A stretch of DNA of 7,247 nucleotides from Prevotellaceae bacterium (GTDB lineage Bacteria; Bacteroidota; Bacteroidia; Bacteroidales; UBA932), in assembly GCA_031267855.1 (NCBI GenBank), contig JAIRYH010000009.1, positions 1 to 7,247 of the forward strand. Reading direction: 5' to 3'. Shown here piece after piece: positions 1 through 5,661 of this stretch. Numbering within the stretch: the first letter of the stretch is position 1; every line of letters starts with the position of its first letter. The notes beneath the pieces were generated by a model, which saw only the letters and a list, made by a program, of their open reading frames with translations, did not search any database and was not told the DNA's origin. Position numbers and translations under genes: made by a program.

Positions 1-61
1 GTTCGTTGTTGTTTAACTCGTAGTTAAACATTTTAACAATTTCGAATTGCAGATTTGTCAT
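1..61 (-). CDS. 5' end of a divergent hypothetical protein gene (partial)
   Basis: On the minus strand an open frame runs from an ATG at 61 to the window edge without a stop, encoding about 20 residues starting MTNLQFEIVKMF. An in-frame ATG at 82 would add seven residues (MTQVQNK). I prefer 61: a Bacteroidota-type promoter lies at 99-129 on the same strand, and the start at 82 would leave a leader of only about 10 bases. The peptide resembles, from memory, the N-terminus of small uncharacterised Bacteroidales proteins, some near toxin genes; that is a weak recollection, not an assignment. The rest of the gene is outside the window, so function cannot be judged. Confidence 0.55.
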   Translation of the reverse strand, partial: MTNLQFEIVKMFNYELNNNE

Positions 62-98
62 TTTATTTTGTACCTGTGTCATGGCATTTTGTTTTGTG

Positions 99-129
99 CA
101 AATGTACAATTTTATTCTTTAAGCGCAAA
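99..129 (-). promoter_or_regulatory. Bacteroidota-type promoter for the divergent left-edge gene
   Basis: Read on the minus strand, TTTG (plus-strand 126-129) is followed after exactly 19 bases by TACATTTG (plus-strand 99-106). This fits the known Bacteroidota vegetative promoter, TTTG at -33 and TAnnTTTG at -7 with a spacer of about 19-21. Transcription would start near position 92, giving a leader of about 30 bases to the ATG at 61. The match is by eye only. Confidence 0.65.
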
Positions 130-148
130 AACAGCCGGACCGCCGCCC

Positions 149-166
149 GCCATTGTGCGCTTGCCG
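149..166 (+). repeat. Partial copy 1 of the dispersed GC-rich core repeat
   Basis: The 18 bases GCCATTGTGCGCTTGCCG match 17 of 18 bases of 2978-2995 between the rhomboid and EEP genes; the shared stretch is also present, more diverged, in reverse complement at 6253-6280. As at the other copies, it is followed at once by heptamer repeats. The left 10 bases of the fuller core (TTGGCTAACG) are not recognisable here, so this copy looks truncated or eroded. Confidence 0.55.
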
Positions 167-168
167 CC

Positions 169-200
169 ATTCACCATTCACCCTTCAAAATGCAAAATTG
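169..200 (+). repeat. Short heptamer arrays: ATTCACC x2, then TTCAAAA-type x2
   Basis: ATTCACC occurs twice (169-175, 176-182), followed by TTCAAAA (184-190), TGCAAAA (191-197) and TTG. The second pair is the same family as the TTCAAAA array at 4514-4534 downstream of the four-helix bundle gene, including its TTG ending. It lies between the two divergent promoters. Confidence 0.6.
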
Positions 201-215
201 AACGTGGCGCCAGCC

Positions 216-246
216 AAATCCGTAAATCCGTAAATCTGTAAATCTT
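216..246 (+). repeat. Octamer tandem repeat AAATCCGT, about four units
   Basis: Units are AAATCCGT (216-223), AAATCCGT (224-231), AAATCTGT (232-239) and AAATCTT (240-246). The array ends 4 bases before the -7 box of the lepA promoter, so it fills the spacer and the place where the -33 element should be. A gain or loss of one unit would move upstream sequence by 8 bases relative to the -7 box. Confidence 0.7.
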
Positions 247-250
247 TTCT

Positions 251-258
251 TACCTTTG
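251..258 (+). promoter_or_regulatory. Promoter -7 box (TACCTTTG) for lepA
   Basis: TACCTTTG matches TAnnTTTG exactly and ends 5 bases before the lepA ATG at 264. Transcription would start at or within a few bases of the start codon, implying a leaderless or very short-leader message. No clear TTTG lies 19-21 bases upstream; that position (about 226-231) is inside the AAATCCGT array, so the -33 element is weak or absent. This is the only convincing promoter I found for the plus-strand genes. Confidence 0.55.
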
Positions 259-263
259 CAGCC

Positions 264-2051
264 ATGAAAAACATCCGGAACTTTTGTATCATCGCACATA
301 TAGACCATGGTAAAAGTACGCTTGCCGACCGCCTGCTCGAAGCAACCCATACGCTTACGGAGCGCGAAATGGCGGCGCAGGTGCTCGACTCGATGGATCT
401 GGAAAAGGAAAAGGGCATCACGATAAAAAGCCATGCCATTCAAATGCGTTACCGGCACGGCGGCGAGGACTGCGTGCTTAACCTTATCGACACGCCGGGT
501 CACGTTGACTTTTCGTACGAAGTGTCGCGCGCCATTGCCTCGTGCGAGGGCGCGCTGCTGGTGGTCGACGCCACGCAGGGCATCCAGGCGCAGACGATCT
601 CGAACCTCTACCTGGCGCTGAACCACGATCTGGAAATCATTCCCGTCATCAATAAAATAGACATGGAGGCGGCGATGGTGGAAGAAGTGCGCGACCAGAT
701 TGTGGAGCTGACCGGCTGCCTGCCCGGCGACGTGCTTACCGCCAGCGCAAAGACCGGCGCCGGCGTAGACGACATCCTGCAGGCCATCGTGCAGCGCGTG
801 CCGGCGCCGGCGGGCAGCGAAACGGCGCCCCTGCAGGCGCTGATTTTCGATTCGGTATTCAATTCCTTTCGCGGCATTATTGCCTATTTCAAAGTGCAGA
901 ACGGCGTGATCCGCAAGGGCGACAGGGTGAAATTTTTCAACACCGGCAAGGAATACGAAGCCGACGAGGTGGGCATCCTGCAATTGAAAATGTGTCCGCG
1001 CAGCGAAATCCGCACGGGCGATGTGGGATATATTATTTCCGGCATCAAAACGGCGTCGGAAGTGAAAGTGGGCGATACCGTCACGCATGTGGACACGCCC
1101 TGCCGGGAAGCCATTGCGGGTTTCGAGGAAGTCAAGCCGATGGTGTTTGCCGGGCTTTATCCGGTGGAGGCCGACGAATACGAAGACCTGCGCGCTTCCA
1201 TCGAAAAGCTGCAGCTGAACGACGCCTCGCTCACGTTTGAGCCGGAATCGTCGCTGGCGCTGGGTTTCGGCTTCCGGTGCGGCTTCCTGGGGCTGCTGCA
1301 CATGGAAATCATCCAGGAACGGCTGTACCGCGAGTTTGACATGGACGTGATCACCACGGTGCCCAACGTGTCGTATATCGTGCACACCACGCAGGGCGAG
1401 GCGCTGCACGTGCACAACCCGTCGGGACTGCCCGCCCCCACGCTGATAGACCGCATTGACGAGCCGTATATCCGCGCCCAGATCATTTCCAGGGCGGACT
1501 ACTACGGCGCCATCATGAAGCTGTGCCTCGACAAGCGCGGCACGCTCAGGGGACAGCATTACCTGACCAGCGAGCGGGTCGAGCTGACGTATGACATGCC
1601 GCTGGCGGAAATCGTGTTTGACTTTTATGACAGGCTGAAGAGCATTTCGCGCGGCTATGCTTCGTTCGACTACCATACCACCGGCTACGGGCAGGCCGAC
1701 CTGGTCAAGCTCGACATCCTGCTCAACGGCGAACAGGTCGATGCGCTCTCGTGCCTCATCCACCGCAGCAATGCCTATGATTTCGGCCGCCGGATGTGCG
1801 AAAAGCTGAAAGAGCTGATTCCGCGCCAGCAGTTCGACATTGCGGTGCAGGCGGCTATCGGCGCGAAAATCATTGCCCGCGAAACCATCAAAGCCCTGCG
1901 CAAGGATGTAACGGCAAAATGCTATGGCGGCGACATCACGCGGAAACGGAAACTGCTGGAAAAACAAAAGAAAGGGAAGAAGCGCATGCGCCAGGTCGGC
2001 AACGTGGAAGTGCCGCAGCAGGCGTTCCTTGCCGTGCTGAAGTTGAACTGA
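264..2051 (+). CDS. lepA: Elongation factor 4 (LepA), ribosome-associated translational GTPase
   Basis: A 595-residue protein, the normal full length for LepA/EF4. It binds the ribosome in a GTP-dependent way and is associated in the literature with back-translocation, stalled-ribosome rescue and 30S biogenesis; it acts in the cytoplasm and at the membrane. Visible GTPase motifs are G1 AHIDHGKS (residues 11-18), G2 in GITI (51-54), G3 DTPGH (76-80), G4 NKID (130-133) and G5 SAKTG (161-165). EF-Tu domain 2-like and EF-G III/V-like regions follow. The LepA-specific basic C-terminal domain begins near residue 554 ([20 protein letters not shown]) and continues [18 protein letters not shown], which separates it from EF-G and TypA. 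The ATG at 264 gives the standard N-terminus [14 protein letters not shown]. The stop codon at 2049-2051 is the first three bases of a TAAGAAC-type heptamer array. It is the first of seven genes on this strand. A 598-residue antisense frame covers it and looks spurious. Confidence 0.97.
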   Translation: MKNIRNFCIIAHIDHGKSTLADRLLEATHTLTEREMAAQVLDSMDLEKEKGITIKSHAIQMRYRHGGEDCVLNLIDTPGHVDFSYEVSRAIASCEGALLVVDATQGIQAQTISNLYLALNHDLEIIPVINKIDMEAAMVEEVRDQIVELTGCLPGDVLTASAKTGAGVDDILQAIVQRVPAPAGSETAPLQALIFDSVFNSFRGIIAYFKVQNGVIRKGDRVKFFNTGKEYEADEVGILQLKMCPRSEIRTGDVGYIISGIKTASEVKVGDTVTHVDTPCREAIAGFEEVKPMVFAGLYPVEADEYEDLRASIEKLQLNDASLTFEPESSLALGFGFRCGFLGLLHMEIIQERLYREFDMDVITTVPNVSYIVHTTQGEALHVHNPSGLPAPTLIDRIDEPYIRAQIISRADYYGAIMKLCLDKRGTLRGQHYLTSERVELTYDMPLAEIVFDFYDRLKSISRGYASFDYHTTGYGQADLVKLDILLNGEQVDALSCLIHRSNAYDFGRRMCEKLKELIPRQQFDIAVQAAIGAKIIARETIKALRKDVTAKCYGGDITRKRKLLEKQKKGKKRMRQVGNVEVPQQAFLAVLKLN

Positions 2052-2132
2052 GAACTGAGAACTGAGAACTAAGAACTAAGAACTAAGAACTAAGAACTAA
2101 GAACTAAGAACTAAGAACTAAGAACTGAGAAC
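2049..2132 (+). repeat. Heptamer array TAAGAAC/TGAGAAC, 12 units
   Basis: Twelve uninterrupted 7-bp units: TGAGAAC x3 (2049-2069), TAAGAAC x8 (2070-2125), TGAGAAC x1 (2126-2132). The lepA stop codon TGA is the start of unit 1, so the array abuts the gene with no gap. The less common TGAGAAC form sits at both ends, as expected if the middle has expanded by slippage or unequal crossover. About four units of the same family recur at 2936-2968. A GC-rich stretch follows at 2133-2150. Confidence 0.95.
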
Positions 2133-2152
2133 GGCGGTGCGCCGGCCGCAGT

Positions 2153-2168
2153 CATTAAATCATTAAAT
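2153..2168 (+). repeat. Octamer repeat CATTAAAT x2 upstream of the rhomboid gene
   Basis: CATTAAAT occurs at 2153-2160 and 2161-2168, followed by CAT. It lies 17 bases before the rhomboid start codon. An ATG at 2170 just after it opens only a seven-codon frame ending at 2193, which overlaps the real start, so it is probably not translated to any purpose. No TAnnTTTG promoter box is seen in this gap. Confidence 0.6.
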
Positions 2169-2185
2169 CATGCAATCTTTAAGTT

Positions 2186-2893
2186 ATGTTTAGAAATATG
2201 TCGCCGATCGTGCGGAACCTTATTTTTATTAATGCGGCGATGCTGCTTGTCGCTACTTTTTCGGGCGATTTCATGTACGGACATTTTGCGCTGTACTATC
2301 CCGGCTCGCCGCTGTTCAAGCCCTACCAGCTGCTGACGCACATGTTCATGCACGGCGGCTTCGGGCACCTGCTTTTCAACATGTATGCGCTGTGGCTGTT
2401 CGGCAATGCCCTGGAATACCAGTGGGGCGGGAAGAAGTTTCTGACTTTTTACCTGGTTACCGGCATCGGGGCGGCGCTGTTCTACGCGCTGGTGCTGTGG
2501 ATACAGGTGCTGTATGCCGAAACGCAGATAGACGCCGCCACGCTGGCGCAGATGAAAGACCTGATGCAGGAAGGACGTATCCTGGTGAACGTGTCGCCCG
2601 CCATGCAGAAGTGGTATGCTACGATGCATACCCCGATGGTCGGCGCGTCGGGCGCGGTATACGGCGTGCTGCTGGGATTCGGCATGCTGTATCCGAATAC
2701 GGTGCTGCGCTTCATTTTCCCGCCGGTGGCGCTGAAGGCAAAGTGGGTGGTCGTCGGATACGGGGCGATAGAGCTGATACTGGGACTGGCTAACTCCGGC
2801 GGCAACATTGCGCACTTTGCCCATATCGGCGGCATGCTGTTCGGGTTTATCATGATAAAATACTGGCAGCGGAAAGGGAAAATGTACTATTAA
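2186..2893 (+). CDS. Rhomboid-family intramembrane serine protease
   Basis: A 235-residue polytopic membrane protein with the rhomboid core. It should cleave transmembrane substrates within the inner membrane with a Ser-His dyad. The catalytic serine is S155 in GASG (153-156), and the catalytic histidine is H213 in AHIGG of the last helix; H210 lies one turn before it. Oxyanion-hole residues are visible as H61 and N65 in HLLFN, matching the HxxxN of GlpG. The family arginine-containing loop is not clear. Between residues 110 and 150 there is a hydrophilic stretch (AETQIDAATLAQMKD and onward) between helices 3 and 4. Six hydrophobic segments can be drawn, starting near 9-25, 47-73, 86-110, 151-168, 187-201 and 208-225. 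The ATG at 2186 is the only sensible start. I recall rhomboid genes lying next to a membrane-anchored EEP gene in other Bacteroidales, as here. The substrate is unknown. Confidence 0.93.
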   Translation: MFRNMSPIVRNLIFINAAMLLVATFSGDFMYGHFALYYPGSPLFKPYQLLTHMFMHGGFGHLLFNMYALWLFGNALEYQWGGKKFLTFYLVTGIGAALFYALVLWIQVLYAETQIDAATLAQMKDLMQEGRILVNVSPAMQKWYATMHTPMVGASGAVYGVLLGFGMLYPNTVLRFIFPPVALKAKWVVVGYGAIELILGLANSGGNIAHFAHIGGMLFGFIMIKYWQRKGKMYY

Positions 2894-2897
2894 CGGA

Positions 2898-2968
2898 GTT
2901 GAAAGTTGAGAGTTGAAAGTTGAAAGTTGAAAGTGAAGAACTAAGAACTAAGAACTAAGAACTAAGAG
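2898..2968 (+). repeat. Two adjoining heptamer arrays: GTTGAAA x5 then TAAGAAC x4
   Basis: GTTGAAA units run 2898-2932 (second unit GTTGAGA), starting 4 bases after the rhomboid stop codon. After GTG they switch to the TAAGAAC family at 2936-2968 (AAGAAC, TAAGAAC x3, then TAAGAG). The latter is the same family as the array after lepA. The GTTGAAA part is complementary to the TTTCAAC array at 2997-3028, so the transcript could fold into a stem of roughly 30 bp enclosing the TAAGAAC units and the GC-rich core. Confidence 0.9.
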
Positions 2969-2996
2969 TTGGCTAACGCCATTGTGCGCTTGTCGT
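2969..2996 (+). repeat. Dispersed GC-rich core repeat, copy 2 (28 bp)
   Basis: The sequence is TTGGCTAACG, CCATTGTGCG, CTTGTCGT. It matches the reverse complement of 6253-6280 at 23 of 28 positions, including an unbroken 13 bases TGTGCGCTTGTCG. It also contains the 18-base core found at 149-166 with one mismatch. In both full copies the right side joins directly to an AACTTTC array and the left side to a different AT-rich heptamer array, so the arrangement is conserved as well as the bases. Confidence 0.75.
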
Positions 2997-3028
2997 AACT
3001 TTCAACTTTCAACTTTCAACTTTCAACT
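2997..3028 (+). repeat. Heptamer array AACTTTC x4, inverted relative to 2898-2932
   Basis: AACTTTC repeats at 2997-3003, 3004-3010, 3011-3017 and 3018-3024, followed by AACT. It is the reverse complement of the GTTGAAA array 65 bases upstream and of the one at 6222-6253. It ends 12 bases before the EEP start codon and so occupies the translation-initiation region; a stem with 2898-2932 could reduce readthrough or translation of the next gene. Confidence 0.9.
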
Positions 3029-3040
3029 GAAAAAGGGAGC

Positions 3041-4120
3041 ATGAAAGCAGTTCGACATATTTTGGGAGGAGCGCTGACGGCGGTTGGCCTGCTGGCGGCA
3101 GCAGGCCTGGCGCTGTCGTACCTGTCGCGCTGCGTAAGCCCTGCCGGCGTATGGCTGTTTGCTTTCTTCGGATTGCTGTTTCCGCAGCTGGTTGCGGCCA
3201 ACCTTCTCCTTGCCGGCTTCTGGCTGGCGGCAAGGCGCAAAATTTTCCGGATACATGTCGCCGTCCTCCTTCCGGCATTCTTTTTCCTTCCGGCATATAT
3301 CCAGTGGCGCAGCGGCGGCGACGAGGCTGCGGCGCCGTTACGGCAGGACGAGATAAAAATCATTACCTACAACGTGCACCTGTTCGGCATCGACACCCGT
3401 ACCCGTACACTGCAGACGCTGCCGGACATTGCGGCGTTCATCGAAGCGGAAGCGCCCGATGTGGTGTGCCTGCAGGAAGCGGCGGTGTTTGATACCGCAC
3501 AGCTGAAGCGCCTTTTCCCCCGCTATCCCCATATTCATTTCCGGACGCGCCGGCTGTTCGGCGGGGCATGGTTTGCAACCGTTACACTGAGCCGCCACCC
3601 GATGCAGCGGAAAGACGTTATTGTCTTTCCCAACTCCGGAAACGTATGCATATACACGGATATTTCCATCAACGGACAAACCGTCCGCGTGTACAACAAT
3701 CACCTGGAATCAACGCGGCTCAACCTCGCCATGAGTTTTTCGCGGCTGAAGGAAGACGGGAGCCGCAACGACGAAATAAAACTGGTGAGCACCCGCCTGC
3801 GCGACGCCTTCAGGAAACGCGCCGCACAGGTGGATACGGTAGCGGCGCACATTGCCGCCTCGCCGCATCCGGTGCTCGTGTGCGGCGATTTCAACGACCT
3901 GCCCATGTCTTACACCTACCGGAAAATGAAAGGCAACCGGCGCGACGCTTTCATCGACGCCGGTTCCGGCATCCCGTCGTCGTTCCGCAGCGTGCTGCCG
4001 GCATTCCGCATCGACTATATCTTTAGCGACAGTCATTTCTCCGCCACACGGTTTTATATCCCCAAAATACAGTGCTCCGACCACTACCCGGCGGTAGCAA
4101 TTTTGAATTTTGAAGGTTGA
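3041..4120 (+). CDS. Membrane-anchored endonuclease/exonuclease/phosphatase (EEP) family protein
   Basis: A 359-residue protein with an N-terminal membrane region and a C-terminal EEP-fold hydrolase. Hydrophobic segments lie near residues 9-29, 36-63 and 71-87, so the catalytic domain (about 104-359) is tethered to the inner membrane. EEP motifs in order: ITYNVH with N111, CLQEA with the metal-ligand E146, NNHLES with H221, CGDFND with D283 and N285, RIDYIFSD with D325, and SDHYPAV with the D347-H348 catalytic pair. All key residues are present, so it should be an active Mg-dependent phosphoesterase; whether the substrate is nucleic acid, phospholipid or an inositol-type compound cannot be told. 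GGGAG lies only 1 base from the ATG at 3041, too close for a good ribosome site, but no better start fits the N-terminal helix. The last codons (A-I-L-N-F-E-G) are written in ATTTTGA heptamers and the stop lies inside that array, so the extreme C-terminus may be repeat-derived. Confidence 0.9.
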   Translation: MKAVRHILGGALTAVGLLAAAGLALSYLSRCVSPAGVWLFAFFGLLFPQLVAANLLLAGFWLAARRKIFRIHVAVLLPAFFFLPAYIQWRSGGDEAAAPLRQDEIKIITYNVHLFGIDTRTRTLQTLPDIAAFIEAEAPDVVCLQEAAVFDTAQLKRLFPRYPHIHFRTRRLFGGAWFATVTLSRHPMQRKDVIVFPNSGNVCIYTDISINGQTVRVYNNHLESTRLNLAMSFSRLKEDGSRNDEIKLVSTRLRDAFRKRAAQVDTVAAHIAASPHPVLVCGDFNDLPMSYTYRKMKGNRRDAFIDAGSGIPSSFRSVLPAFRIDYIFSDSHFSATRFYIPKIQCSDHYPAVAILNFEG

Positions 4121-4133
4121 ATTTTGAATAAAA
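4098..4133 (+). repeat. Left inverted repeat of the IVP cassette (ATTTTGA heptamers)
   Basis: Units ATTTTGA (4100-4106), ATTTTGA (4107-4113), AGGTTGA (4114-4120) and ATTTTGA (4121-4127), bounded by CA on the left and ATAAAA on the right. This is the reverse complement of 4509-4537 with one additional 7-bp unit (the variant AGGTTGA). It contains the end and stop codon of the EEP gene and lies 12 bases before the four-helix bundle gene. Confidence 0.9.
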
Positions 4134-4145
4134 AACAAATACCCT

Positions 4146-4508
4146 ATGAATCCAACTGTAGAATTTATCACAGATATGAAGCGCCGGACAAAACAGTTTG
4201 CCTTGCGGATTGTTAAGCTGTATCAATCCTTGCCGCTATCGGGAGAAGCACAGGTGATAGGAAAACAACTTTTGCGGTCGGGAACGTCGGTTGGCGCGAA
4301 TTACAGGGCGGCGTGCCGCGCAAGGTCTTCCGCCGAATTTTATAGTAAGTTAAGTATCGTTATCGAGGAAGCAGATGAAACATCGTTCTGGATAGAATTA
4401 TTACAGGAAACGGAAATTGTTAAGCCCGCTTTGTTACATAACCTCTATATCGAGAATGAGGAACTTGTGAAAATTATGGTTACTGCCCGCAAACATATAC
4501 AGAAATAA
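4146..4508 (+). CDS. Four-helix bundle protein, 23S rRNA intervening-sequence (IVP) family
   Basis: A 120-residue mostly helical protein matching the small four-helix bundle family first found as ORFs in intervening sequences of 23S rRNA genes. Its hallmark LLRSGTSVGANYRAACRARS is at residues 42-61, followed by EFYSKLSIVIEEADETSFW (64-82) and a final helix with IENEELVKIMVTARKHI. The related bAvd protein of diversity-generating retroelements binds nucleic acid; the role of free-standing members is not established. An alternative ATG at 4176 (MKRRTKQFALRIVK) would remove ten residues that look unlike the family core; the ATG at 4146 is used as the longer frame. It has lower GC (about 43 percent, 157 of 363 by hand count) and plainer codon use than its neighbours, and it is enclosed by inverted heptamer repeats, suggesting it arrived separately from the surrounding genes. 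No reverse transcriptase or rRNA is near. Confidence 0.88.
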   Translation: MNPTVEFITDMKRRTKQFALRIVKLYQSLPLSGEAQVIGKQLLRSGTSVGANYRAACRARSSAEFYSKLSIVIEEADETSFWIELLQETEIVKPALLHNLYIENEELVKIMVTARKHIQK

Positions 4509-4537
4509 TTTTATTCAAAATTCAAAATTCAAAATTG
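4509..4537 (+). repeat. Right inverted repeat of the IVP cassette (TTCAAAA x3)
   Basis: TTTTA followed by TTCAAAA at 4514-4520, 4521-4527 and 4528-4534, then TTG. It starts at the base after the IVP-family stop codon and ends 2 bases before the glycosyltransferase ATG at 4540. It is the reverse complement of 4098-4133 minus one heptamer. In an RNA spanning both, these would form a 29-bp stem with a 7-base bulge. Confidence 0.9.
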
Positions 4538-4539
4538 TT

Positions 4540-5661
4540 ATGAATATAGGATTTGATGCAAAACGCGCCTTCAAGAATTTCACGGGACTCGGCAATTACA
4601 GCCGCTCGGTGATTTCCATTTTAGCGGACTTTTATCCCGACAACCGGTATTTTCTGTATACGCCCTTCTACAAAAAACACCCGCTGCTGTCTTTTGCCCA
4701 CCGCCCGAACATTACGGTGCGCGGGCCGGAAGGCTTCTTAAAGCGGCTGCCGGCGGCATGGCGCTCGCTGGGCGTGGCAAGCGACATAGGCTTTGAAAAA
4801 ATCGACCTGTTCCACGGCCTGACCGGCGAATTGCCGATCGGCTTAAGCAAAAAAGTGTACACGGTTGTAACGGTTCACGACCTGATATTCCTGCGCTACC
4901 CCGCGTACTACAAGCCCGTCGACCGGTGGCTGTACGTGCGGAAGCACCGGCTGGCATGCGAAAACGCCGACCTGGTCATTGCCATCAGCGAGCAGACCAA
5001 ACAGGATATCATGGAATTCTTCGGCATCGACGGGAAGAAAATCCGGCTGGTGTATCAAGGCTGCAATGCCCTGTTTTACGGGGAAGCCACCGCTTCCGAA
5101 AAACAGAATATTCGCGCCCTGTATGGCTTGCCCGAAAAATATGTGCTCTACGTGGGCACCGTCGAAATGCGGAAAAACTTAATCACGCTGATAAAAGCCA
5201 TGTCGCTGCTGCCCGAAGACGTGCACCTGGTGGTCGTGGGACGCGAAACGCCTTATGCGCAAACGGTAAAAAACGAAATTGCCGCCCGGAAACTGGACCG
5301 CCGGATACGGTTTTTAAGCGAAGTGGCGCTGAACCACCTGCCCGGCATTTACCAGCAGGCACAGCTATTTTGTTTGCCTTCGCTGTTTGAAGGCTTTGGC
5401 ATCCCGCTGCTGGAAGCCCTCAACTCCAAAATACCCGTAGTGGCGTCGAACATTGCAAGCCTGCCCGAAGCCGGCGGCCCCGGGCAACTGTACGTTGCTC
5501 CCACCGACGAACAGGAACTCGCCGGCGCCATCAGCCGCGTGCTGACCGACGGGGCATTGCGCCGGAAAATGATTGCCGCCGGACTGGAACACGCCGCGCA
5601 GTTCCGCGAAGAAAGCATTGCCAAAAACATTTGGAACGTATATAAAGAACTGGCGCCATGA
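4540..5661 (+). CDS. GT4-family glycosyltransferase (GT-B fold)
   Basis: A 373-residue retaining glycosyltransferase of family GT4. It should move a sugar from a nucleotide-sugar donor to an acceptor at the cytoplasmic face of the membrane, probably for surface polysaccharide or lipopolysaccharide. The N-terminal Rossmann half includes the glycine-rich acceptor loop GLGNYS (16-21) and TVHDLIF (111-117); the linker has LVIAISEQTKQDI (145-157). The C-terminal donor half opens with YVLYVGTVEMRKNL (201-214), where R211 and K212 fit the diphosphate-contacting pair, and contains the EX7E motif EGFGIPLLE with E284 and E292, followed by PVVASNIASLPE (299-310). Length is typical of single-domain GT4 enzymes. 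There is no transmembrane segment. The donor and acceptor cannot be named from sequence. Its start lies immediately after the right repeat of the IVP cassette; its stop overlaps tsaC by 4 bases (ATGA), so the two are probably translationally coupled. Confidence 0.94.
   Translation: MNIGFDAKRAFKNFTGLGNYSRSVISILADFYPDNRYFLYTPFYKKHPLLSFAHRPNITVRGPEGFLKRLPAAWRSLGVASDIGFEKIDLFHGLTGELPIGLSKKVYTVVTVHDLIFLRYPAYYKPVDRWLYVRKHRLACENADLVIAISEQTKQDIMEFFGIDGKKIRLVYQGCNALFYGEATASEKQNIRALYGLPEKYVLYVGTVEMRKNLITLIKAMSLLPEDVHLVVVGRETPYAQTVKNEIAARKLDRRIRFLSEVALNHLPGIYQQAQLFCLPSLFEGFGIPLLEALNSKIPVVASNIASLPEAGGPGQLYVAPTDEQELAGAISRVLTDGALRRKMIAAGLEHAAQFREESIAKNIWNVYKELAP

Larger units (their letters stand above)
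4098..4537 (+). mobile_element. Putative IVS-like cassette: IVP-family gene bracketed by inverted heptamer repeats
   Basis: A 440-bp segment begins and ends with inverted repeats (36 bp at 4098-4133, 29 bp at 4509-4537, identical apart from one 7-bp unit), and the single gene between them fills the interior: 12 bases from the left repeat and 0 from the right. The gene's base composition is lower in GC (about 43 percent by hand count) than its neighbours. Intervening sequences in 23S rRNA genes share this plan: complementary ends that pair into a stem, with an optional IVP-family ORF in the loop. Here the unit sits between two protein genes. No target-site duplication, transposase or empty site is visible, so mobility is an inference. 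Confidence 0.4.

Noticed and set aside
11..29. Inverted repeat GTTTAAC-TCGTA-GTTAAAC as an operator or terminator
   Set aside because: It lies inside the apparent coding sequence of the minus-strand gene (the Asn-Tyr-Glu-Leu-Asn codons), downstream of its start, and has no adjoining T-run. It may be coincidence.
121..162. AAGCGCA (121-127) and TGCGCTT (156-162) as a regulatory hairpin
   Set aside because: The right arm is part of the dispersed core repeat and the left arm overlaps the -33 region of the divergent promoter; a 7-bp match over a 28-base loop is weak evidence.
47..241. A 64-codon plus-strand frame upstream of lepA
   Set aside because: It runs through the divergent promoters and the ATTCACC, TTCAAAA and AAATCCGT repeats, overlaps the 5' end of the minus-strand gene, and its product has no coherent features.
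171..1967. A 598-residue open frame on the minus strand opposite lepA
   Set aside because: It is the shadow of a GC-rich, strongly biased gene. The product is rich in His, Arg and Gln with no recognisable domain, while the plus strand encodes a complete LepA with all GTPase motifs.
4098..4537. Diversity-generating retroelement, suggested by the bAvd-like four-helix bundle protein
   Set aside because: There is no reverse transcriptase, template repeat or variable C-type lectin gene in the window.
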